Virus record (IMG/VR): IMGVR_UViG_3300029286_000071 | Span: 1-46,380 of that record | Direction: 5' to 3' (one strand) | DNA: 46,380 bases | From: a virus | Shown here: piece after piece, positions 40,303 through 46,380 of the stretch | How positions within the stretch are numbered: position 1 is the first letter of the stretch | Layout: each line of letters starts with the position of its first letter | Program-made: the position numbers and the translations under genes | The notes under the pieces: model-generated | Databases searched by the model: none | What the model saw: the letters and a program-made list of their open reading frames with translations, nothing else | Told to the model about the DNA's origin: nothing

Positions 40303-40312
40303 AAATATAAGG

Positions 40313-41488
40313 TTAGTTTTTAATTCAAAATTCAGATTCTCATAAATCCTGAAAACTTCACTTAGAAAAGTTTGCTAAAAGTTCAATTTCAATATCATTT
40401 TGTCAAAATTTATTCTTAGCAATATTTAATAATAATCTTCAATCTTTTTTCCTTAATAAAAGTCCAACATCTGCACTATGTACAAGTCATCAACTTCACT
40501 TACTTGGTATTATACCTCATCTTTTAAAATCAAGTCATTCGTTTGATATTTGAGATATATCAAATATTGCTATATTGTTTCTAATCGCAAGTTGTTGTAT
40601 TTCTGTTGCAATAGAAGTAAGTCTTTCGTATTCTGAGTTTCAATTTCATTTTATGTTTTGAATAAAATCTATAAATATTACATCTGGCTTTTTTTGCTCT
40701 GTATATTGAATAATCTCATCAATAGTATAAATATAATCCACTATTTCTAAGTTATTATTATAATATTCAGAAAAATCTATTAATTCCTTACCTTTAGCAA
40801 TAGTATAATAATCTTTATCATACCAATTAGCTAATAAATTAAGAGCTACTCTTGTTGCTGTTACTTCCAGAGAAAAATAGATAACATTTAGATTTTGTCG
40901 TAGAATTTTATTTGCTATAAAATAACTTAGTTTAGATTTTCATACATTAGAATAAGCATTTAATCGCATTACCGTTCATTTTTGAAGTCATTCAGTAAAA
41001 TCATCTAATGTTTTAATTCCAGTTTCATATCAAAGTATTTTTCATTTTTTTCATCTAGCAACCTCAATTTCTTTTTCTACATCAAATAACAAAGTTTTTA
41101 TATTATTATTTTTTCAATTTCAGTTTTCAATCAAAATAATTTTATCTCTTATTTTTTTAATTTCTCAAATATTTGATAAATTAGATAGATTTTCTTTAAC
41201 ATACCAATCAAATAATTCTAGTATATATTTACTTCAATTTCTAATATAATCAAGACTATCATACTTCATAATATCCATATATTCCTCTATTGATATAATT
41301 TTAAGTAAATCTGGTGTAATACTGTTTCAATTTTCAGAAATATAAATAAAAAGTTTTTGATAATTTCAAAACATTTTTGGTTCTAAGATTGTATTATAAA
41401 TTTTTGCTCAATTATTACTCAAAAATCAAGCAATTAAATATCTTTGAATATTTTTTATGTTAAGTGGAGTAAAAGTTTTATTTTGCAT
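40313..41488 (-). CDS. DnaB-type replicative helicase
   Basis: 391 residues. An N-terminal domain (~1-125) lacks clear motifs. The RecA core begins GIKTLDDFTEGLQKGTVMRL, with P-loop AYSNVGKS at 178-185 (the Gly is TGA), then NVIYFSLEVTATRVALNLLA, Walker B VIFIDFIQN, and QISNEGLDFKRGG and KGSGGLVHSADVGLLLRKKD. All are DnaB landmarks. Unwinds DNA at the fork. Overlaps the end of its partner gene by 11 bp. Confidence 0.88.
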
Positions 41489-42188
41489 ATTTTTTTTGAT
41501 TAAGAGGTAAATGAGGACAATTTAAGAATGTGGATTTATAATTTTTTATAACTTTATTGTTAGTTTTCCAATATAATTCAAATTCTTTACAAATATTTTT
41601 AAATTTATCTAAAGAATCTATTTTATGTAATTCTACTATTCATTTTACCCAATTTCTGAAAGAGTCTATAGTTTCATTCTTACTAGGTTTATATCATAAA
41701 TTAATTAAAGATAATAATAACCAATAAGAAGTTGTTTGTTTATTTTCTTCATTTTCAATAAATTCTTTAAATTCTATATTATTATATATTCTTATATTCT
41801 TATATTCTTTAGTTGTTGTTATTTGTTTGTTATTTGTTTGTTGTTCGTTTGTTATTTTGTTTGTTGATTTATTTTCATTACATTGATATTTATCGTAGTT
41901 TAATACCATTACTAAGGTATATTTGTTTGTTGATTTGATTGTTATGTTTTTTGTTTTTTTAAGTTTATCTAAAGAAGTTCGTGTTTGTTGTACTGTTAAT
42001 CACACTTCCTTAGATAAATGTAATAAAGAAGTTATAAAACCTCATCTTTCAATTTCTATTCAATGCCATTGCTTATTTTCCCAATTTGCCAAAACTAAAC
42101 AGTGAATAAATAAAGATAATGTGTTAACATCATCATACCATTCCCAATTTAATATTTTTCTATGTATTTTAATAAATCAATTATCCAT
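41478..42188 (-). CDS. Replication initiator / helicase-loader-like protein
   Basis: 236 residues. MDNGFIKIHRKILNWEWYDD, then FIHCLVLANWENKQWHGIEI and ITSLLHLSKEVGLTVQQTRT, the winged-helix start of DnaD-type phage replisome organisers ('gwikl.Rkil.we.y.d......l...ll..an......g.....G.....s...La...gls..qvR..l..L'). A threonine/asparagine-rich linker follows. It is coupled to the helicase gene, the usual place of a loader. Confidence 0.75.
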
Positions 42189-42195
42189 ATCTTAA

Positions 42196-42453
42196 TTAGT
42201 TAGATAATATTTGTTCTTTTGTTTCTCATTTCTTAATTCTTTTGTTAAAATGATTTTGCATACACTTAAAAAGCAACTGTAAAACACATATCTTAAGTTT
42301 TCATTCAATTCATTGATATTTAATGGATTTATATTTATTGATAAGTTTTTTATAACTTCAAATTGTCCTTTGTTTCTGAATATCAAAAAATTCTTCCTTT
42401 AGAACTATTTTTGCTTGTATTCTTGCCCATCTCCAACTTCATTGTTGTATCAT
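42196..42453 (-). CDS. Hypothetical basic protein (85 aa)
   Basis: With TGA as Gly the frame from the ATG at 42453 reads MIQQGSWRWARIQAKIVLKE and later FKCMQNHFNKRIKKGETKEQ. A competing shifted frame (42192-42386) is also open; I prefer this one because its start follows the terminator closely and it holds the recoded glycines. Function unknown. Confidence 0.45.
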
Positions 42454-42462
42454 AAATAATAG

Positions 42463-42495
42463 AAAAACCCCAGTAAATGTCTAGATTTAATGGGG
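42463..42495 (-). terminator. Rho-independent terminator of small RNA unit A
   Basis: On the minus strand CCCCA...TGGGG with an interrupted AU stem beneath the loop, then UUUUU. It ends the unit that starts at the promoter 42569-42596. Confidence 0.7.
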
Positions 42496-42562
42496 CCAAA
42501 TACATTGTATTTAAATACTTGTCCTAGACAACACAAATATTTAAGAAAGTTTATATCTTTCG
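42463..42562 (-). ncRNA. Small RNA candidate A
   Basis: About 100 nt between a good promoter and a terminator, without a convincing ORF. It can form GAAAG/CTTTC and TTGTC/GACAA hairpins before the terminator stem. Position just before the gene at 42453, next to the replication genes, suggests either a stand-alone regulator or an attenuator for that gene. Confidence 0.55.
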
Positions 42563-42568
42563 TGGTTA

Positions 42569-42596
42569 ATTATACAGTTATTTTTATAATTGCAAA
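42569..42596 (-). promoter_or_regulatory. Promoter TTTGCA-16-TATAAT (unit A)
   Basis: Minus strand. Same design as the other promoters. Upstream of it, AAACTTAG/CTAAGTTT (42616-42639) can fold into an 8-bp hairpin after the gene ending at 42646. Confidence 0.65.
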
Positions 42597-42645
42597 TTTA
42601 TTTTTTATTTTCTTTAAACTTAGGCACGACACTAAGTTTATTGGT

Positions 42646-43005
42646 TTACATTTGGAATACTTCTGGTTCTTTACTTAATTCAATACATTTATTAATCCAT
42701 TCATTGATAATATTTCATCATAATCATCAATCAAAATCAGATATAGGATAGCCTAATGCAGATAATGTATTATAAAGAATGTACCACCCCTCATAATTTT
42801 TTAATCACAATTCTTCTCAAAATTCCTGTTTATCCAATTCAATATAATGTGAGAATGTTTTAAGTTTTCAATTAATATGAATTGTAAAAACTAAAAAAAT
42901 ATATTCTGTAAATCATATATTTTCATTTTCTCAATTAAATTTACTCCTTTTTTGATATTCTCAAACTACAGACATATTATCTGTATCTAATAATTTTGTT
43001 AACAT
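42646..43005 (-). CDS. Hypothetical protein (119 aa)
   Basis: MLTKLLDTDNMSVVGEYQKR, then FTEYIFLVFTIHINGKLKTF and GWYILYNTLSALGYPISDFD. Likely a mixed alpha/beta fold. ALGYPISD.D..LGG is in the style of phage ParB-like or immunity proteins but I cannot assign it. Confidence 0.65.
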
Positions 43006-43050
43006 ATATTTTATAATTTTAATAATAAAAAATTTATGTCGTGCATAAAT

Positions 43051-43078
43051 AGTATATCTTTTTATGATTAAAAGTCAA
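43051..43078 (-). promoter_or_regulatory. Promoter TTGACT-16-TATACT
   Basis: Minus strand, directly after the terminator of unit B and upstream of the gene at 43005. The T-run of that terminator touches the -35. Confidence 0.65.
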
Positions 43079-43108
43079 AAAAAAGACTCTGAAAATTTAT
43101 ACAGAGCC
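43077..43108 (-). terminator. Rho-independent terminator of small RNA unit B
   Basis: On the minus strand GGCTCTG, 10-nt loop, CAGAGTC (CTCTG/CAGAG plus flanking pairs) and then eight U. Strong by the usual criteria. Confidence 0.75.
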
Positions 43109-43168
43109 TATAAAGCAAAGCTTTTACGGATATGTAAGTTTAAATTAACCAATTTAATATGAATCCGT
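43077..43168 (-). ncRNA. Small RNA candidate B
   Basis: About 90 nt from promoter 43175-43202 to the terminator. The RNA can pair ACGGAT with ATCCGT, closing an inner TTAAATT/AATTTAA hairpin, and forms AAAGC/GCTTT next to the terminator. No credible ORF. Different in sequence from unit A but the same promoter-hairpins-terminator-promoter layout. Confidence 0.6.
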
Positions 43169-43174
43169 GAATAT

Positions 43175-43202
43175 ATTATATAGATTATTTTTAATTATCA
43201 AA
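43175..43202 (-). promoter_or_regulatory. Promoter TTTGAT-16-TATAAT (unit B)
   Basis: Minus strand, immediately after the stop of the gene 43205-43408. Confidence 0.65.
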
Positions 43203-43204
43203 TT

Positions 43205-43408
43205 TTAAATAAGACAATATTTCTTTAAAACTTTCTCTCTTTTCTTTTTCTGAAACTCTATTTCGTTCTTAGAATAATTCCTAATGGATACTTTTATTCA
43301 TAATTTGTCACGAATTAGTCTAATTTTATGGGCTATTTGAATATAATCAGTGCAAGAACCGTAGGTATACTGTTCAAGAATAGGATTATAGCCAAAGTTG
43401 TTCGCCAT
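43205..43408 (-). CDS. Hypothetical basic protein (67 aa)
   Basis: MANNFGYNPILEQYTYGSCT then DYIQIAHKIRLIRDKLGIKV and a lysine-rich tail. Uses GGN and TGA glycine. No family recognised. Confidence 0.55.
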
Positions 43409-43434
43409 ATCATAGAGATAATTTAGGAATAAAT

Positions 43435-43629
43435 TTATTCTAAACTTAATATTTCAGTATTAATATACTTTGTAATTAGGTTAAGAATAGGCAATAAAAC
43501 GACCGTATAAGTGTATGAACTGTCTGTGAGATATAATATAGCCAAACTAATCATACCGTTCACAGTAGTCCAATAAAATGCCTTTGCTTTATTGGATTTT
43601 AAAAATTCTAATATTTTATTATAATCCAT
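43435..43629 (-). CDS. Small two-helix membrane protein (holin-like)
   Basis: 64 residues: MDYNKILEFLKSNKAKAFYW, hydrophobic NGMISLAILYLTDS and TYTVVLLPILNLITKYI. Short charged tails and two membrane segments match small class-II holins. It follows a gene with no known function, not the endolysin candidate, so the role is inferred. Confidence 0.55.
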   Translation of the reverse strand: MDYNKILEFLKSNKAKAFYWTTVNGMISLAILYLTDSSYTYTVVLLPILNLITKYINTEILSLE

Positions 43630-43633
43630 AATT

Positions 43634-43939
43634 TTAAATTAATAATTTTTTAAGTTCAAACACACTCTCAGCATCCATTACTCACCAAGTTCTCTCATCT
43701 ATAAGTTTAACTATAAAAACCTTTTGTTCGCTTGTTAATACTAAATATCATTCTGATATTTTATCTTCCTTAACATTCTTCTTAATTTCCTTAAATATAT
43801 CACTAGCAATTTGAAGTTCTGGTAAAGAATAAGTCTTTTGTTTTCATTCCTTATCTACTTGAAGAACTAAATTAATTATTGCTAATTGACTAACCGTAAA
43901 AGCTATTCCTTTTACTTCGGTATTTTTCATTTCACTCAT
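43634..43939 (-). CDS. Hypothetical protein (101 aa)
   Basis: MSEMKNTEVKGIAFTVSQLA then VDKEGKQKTYSLPELQIASD. Mixed helix and strands, ends VMDAESVFELKKLLI. First gene after promoter 43981-44008. No family recognised; an alternative ATG lies three codons in. Confidence 0.65.
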
Positions 43940-43980
43940 ATAAAAATATTATTATAATATAAATTTAACTAACCAATAGT

Positions 43981-44008
43981 ATTATATTTATTTTTTATTT
44001 AAAAGCAA
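43981..44008 (-). promoter_or_regulatory. Promoter TTGCTT-16-TATAAT
   Basis: Minus strand, spacer TTAAATAAAAAATAAA. It overlaps the last codons of 43995-44105 and stands ahead of the gene at 43939; it probably marks the end of the late transcript and start of early genes. Confidence 0.65.
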
Positions 44009-44105
44009 GTCTTCTTCTTTCAGAAGGTCTAATTGTTTTTTTAATTCATTTTCAAACTGTTATTTTAATTGTTTTATTTGGTTTTTTAATAATTAATTTC
44101 CTCAT
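43995..44105 (-). CDS. Short basic peptide (36 aa)
   Basis: MRKLIIKKPNKTIKITVGKG then TIRPSERRRLAFK. Strongly cationic. Open only with TGA as Gly (two sites). It overlaps the end of the preceding shifted frame; coding status uncertain. Confidence 0.4.
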
Positions 44106-44269
44106 AGTTAGTTGGGTTAATAATATAATCATAAATTTGAGTAACTTTGTTATCTATTTCTTTTTGTTTTTTATCTATACAAATTACTATAATTGTTAAT
44201 GATTAATAATAGGATTATTATTAATCATATTGCAACAATAATTAATTTTTCTTTATTTAATTTCTTCAT
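44086..44269 (-). pseudogene. Membrane peptide with apparent frameshift
   Basis: From the ATG at 44269: MKKLNKEKLIIVAIGLIIIL and a stop at 44171, a single membrane segment. An overlapping frame goes on IDKKQKEIDNKVTQIYDYII and ends at 44086. Joined, they would be a ~60-residue membrane protein with a coiled tail, like an inner-membrane spanin or Rz-like fragment. The A6 run near 44165 could cause the shift (assembly error, mutation or slippage). Confidence 0.45.
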
Positions 44270-44271
44270 AA

Positions 44272-44538
44272 TTATAAAGAGTTAAACCAAGTAAGAATTT
44301 GCCAACCTCAAGTAATAATTACAGAAGTTACACCAATTACGGATAACACAATCTTAACACTTTCTAATTTAATATATCTCTTATCACTTTCTTCACGAAA
44401 TTTAAGAATAAATTCCTTAATTTCTTTTAGGTCTAATTTAATTTCTATAATATCTTTAGCCATTGAGTCGGTAGTTATTGATAAAGTATTAAGTTCTACT
44501 TCTTTCGTACATATATGAGGAGAGTTTTTGTTCTGCAT
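44272..44538 (-). CDS. XhlA-like membrane protein (holin/hemolysin family), haplotype 2
   Basis: 88 residues. MAKDIIEIKLDLKEIKEFIL and FREESDKRYIKLESVKIVLS give a coiled coil and then IGVTSVIITGGWQILTWF a membrane segment, the XhlA shape. XhlA works with a holin and endolysin in host lysis in Bacillus (family knowledge). Complete copy; the partial one is at 1-136. Confidence 0.75.
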
Positions 44539-44587
44539 AATTATAATTAAATTTAAAGATTAATCAAGTCAAATTTATAATATTTTT

Positions 44588-44866
44588 TTAATTTTTTGGG
44601 TCTTTCTCTAACCATTTCCTAAAAGCTTCTGCCCACTCTTCTTGTGTGTATTTACTATCTACTATTTTTCTTTGGGTATTATTTAGTTTCTGGAAATAAA
44701 CATAATGACCTAACTCGTGGTAGAGAACTTCTTTTTTATTCTTCTCTTGTTTACATATCATTATATTATTTTGAGGGTATTCATATACTCCTCTTAAATA
44801 ATCTCCACAACAAAATAATCACGCACAATAAGTAGAGGAAATAAATATAATCGGTTCTAATAGCAT
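44588..44866 (-). CDS. Small zincin (HELGH) protein, haplotype 2
   Basis: 92 residues: MLLEPIIFISSTYCAGLFCC, then KEVLYHELGHYVYFQKLNNT with HExxH at 50-54, and EEWAEAFRKWLEKDP. The remaining Glu in EEWAEAF could be the third ligand, as in gluzincins. Could process host envelope or virion proteins. The copy at 186-290 lacks the metal site. Start overlaps the end of the lectin gene (TAATG). Confidence 0.7.
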
Positions 44867-45579
44867 TATGTTAATCAATTAAAAGATTTAATACTAGCCT
44901 TTGTTAGTCAATTTATAGATTTTATAGAGGAATAAGCTAATCAATTTATAGATTTTATATTAGTTGGTGCGGCTTTTATAAGACGTATTGGGAATCCAAA
45001 ACTTCTATAATAATCAAGAGCAGGATAAATATTTTTAGGAGTAACTACCATAGCATATCCATTGTCTGTATTTGGGGTAGATGCCCAATAATGTCAGTTT
45101 ATCCCTATACATCCATCATAAGCAGCAATATCAAATTCACGAAGACCTGCAACTGTAAGTTTTAAGGTAGAATTAAAAGCTTTAGTAGATGAATTTGTGT
45201 CAGTTATTGATTCAGCGGTACATAAAGCTACCCATTCATCTTTGGTTGGTAATCTCCATCAGGTTGGTATATTTATTCAGCTTGCTCAAAGTGTATCTGT
45301 TCTTGAACTTCTCCAATCAGTTCAAGTTACAAATTTACTAGGATTTTCAACTGTTAATGGGTCATTTACTGAGTATTTTGTAGTTGTAGTAGTTGAATTA
45401 TATAATTGTGAACCATCATCTCATCTACCCCATTGAAAATAATCTCAATATGCTGCTGAATCTGTTTTAGAAGTTGCTACTTGAGAAGCTCATAAATTTC
45501 TATCCATCCAAATTTTTCAATCAAGAGCAGTAACTTCTTCATAAGTCCAATCTTCATTATTATATGTTATAGTAGCCAT
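44866..45579 (-). CDS. C-type-lectin (FISUMP/FGE-like) receptor-binding protein, haplotype 2
   Basis: 237 residues. LDGKIWMDRNLGASQVATSK, AYGDYFQWGRGDDGSQLYNS, GWRLPTKDEWVALCTAES, then HYWASTP and YRSFGFPIRLIK, the order of FISUMP / C-type-lectin domains in phage receptor-binding and DGR variable proteins. The end has three short repeats (IKSINGL, IKSINGL, IKSFNGL), as in other phage tail proteins. It has no nucleotide likeness to the repeats at 29.7 and 32.2 kb. It follows the fibre gene and is replaced by a LamG remnant in haplotype 1. Confidence 0.8.
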
Positions 45580-45590
45580 AATTTTTTTAA

Positions 45591-46380
45591 TTAAATAAGT
45601 ACAGTATAATCATTAGATGGATGAAAGTGCAAAACAGTTGCACTTATAGCTTCTCACACCACTCTGATTGCGAAGTTTGTAGTTGTAGGTTGTGCAACTA
45701 CTAAGTCTCAAGCAGTATCATCAAGATAAACAGGAGCTCATATTGTAAATGTAGGAAATGCAGCAGAAGCTATTAATCAGTCTAATAACATTTTTGTTGC
45801 TCCGTTATCATTTGCAGCTAAAACACATATTCAAAGTTTTAGTTTAAATCAAGTATCTGTTCAGTCTAAAATTCAATCATTTAAATACCATTGTCAATCT
45901 GCAGTTTTAAGATAACATACATCTCAAACAGCCAGTGTAGCTCAAGCAACACAATCTAAAACAGTTCAAGACCAAGTTTCATCATTCAAAGCAGAGTCAT
46001 TTAATCTTATTTCACATTTATCAGTTACTGTAGAACCTAGTTTAATTGCTCAAGTGGTTCATAGGGTTTTTACTCAAGTGATTGTATCGGCACTTCATAC
46101 TGTCATTATATTTACATTTTCTATTGCTACCACTCACGCACTTACTCTTGCTATTGTACAATCTGTTAAGTGACCGAGTTCAATATCTCAAGAAGAGTAT
46201 ATTTTTCAATTTTCTCAATAAAAAGAATAATTGTTTGCTCAATTAATAGCACTTCATCTTACTCATATATTATCTCATCAAGCGTGAGTTCAATTAACAT
46301 ATCAATATACTCAGTTTGCCTTAGCTGTATCGCCAGTTGCTCCAACTCTTCAGACTCAAGTAACTCAACGAGCTTCATTT
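45591..46380 (-). CDS. Tail fibre, alternative tip (haplotype 2), partial
   Basis: The fibre enters from the right edge. Residues coded by 46175-46380 match 1148-1353 with rare SNPs (e.g. 1240 against 46267). Past GDIELGHLTD the tip is unrelated: NVNIMTVGSADTITGVKTLG, later LNDGILDGTDTGFKLKLGIC and PVYLDDTAGDLVVA, ending HFHPSNDYTVLI. The last phrases are usual for C-terminal beta domains of tail proteins. The switch point lies at the same codon in both copies. Confidence 0.8.

Noticed and set aside
41810-41875. Template repeat of a DGR (AAC/ACA-rich stretch)
   Set aside because: Only composition is similar; none of the conserved blocks of the 191-bp repeats is present, and it is the Asn/Thr linker of the replication protein.

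Overview
The window is almost all of a tailed-phage genome (siphovirus-type, HK97-like head) that reads TGA as glycine. Every convincing gene lies on the minus strand, and nearly all are broken by in-frame TGA under the standard code. With TGA = Gly the frames open end to end and the expected family glycines appear: the P-loop of a DnaB-type helicase, the Rossmann and active-site glycines of a UDP-sugar dehydrogenase, and SAM-binding motifs of two methyltransferases. TGG still supplies the conserved tryptophans. TGA = Gly (translation table 25) is known from Absconditabacteria (SR1) and Gracilibacteria, so a phage of such an ultrasmall bacterium is the likely source. The DNA is very AT-rich, starts rarely have a Shine-Dalgarno, and I see no tRNA, rRNA or integrase.

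Layout, in the direction of transcription (right to left). A terminator and an operator-like promoter near 24.9 kb separate two halves. The late half runs leftward from 24.86 kb: a small HTH-sized protein, a superinfection-immunity-like membrane protein, a seven-gene sugar and methylation cluster (three GT-A-like glycosyltransferases, a GT-D glycosyltransferase, a UDP-sugar dehydrogenase, FkbM and another SAM methyltransferase), TerL, portal, protease/scaffold, major capsid protein, connectors, tail tube, tape measure, Dit, hub, and a 1,093-residue fibre. The sequence then wraps around to 46.4-44.0 kb: the alternative fibre tip, a C-type-lectin protein, an HExxH protein, an XhlA-like membrane protein.

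The early/middle half (44-25 kb) holds many short genes driven by about ten near-identical promoters (TTGnnT/TTTGnn, 16-17 bp, TATAAT). It includes a DnaB-type helicase with its partner, nucleases, an annealing-type protein, an HTH regulator, a macro-domain/pentapeptide-repeat fusion, an endolysin candidate, two lectin-like proteins carrying a near-identical hypervariable 191-bp repeat, a ParB-like protein, a D12 DNA adenine methylase and a small-terminase candidate. Two compact promoter-hairpin-terminator units look like small RNA genes.

The two ends of the window are alternative versions of the same locus: 1-1353 corresponds to 44400-46380. The shared stretches carry SNPs, while the fibre tip and the next gene are completely different. 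The real genome is therefore about 44-45 kb, circular or terminally redundant, and the window joins two haplotypes at the receptor-binding region.

Most notable: a pair of diversity-generating-retroelement-like variable repeats with no reverse transcriptase or template in an apparently complete genome, the swappable fibre tip, and the small RNA units. All translations were done by hand and names rest on motif recognition, not on searches.
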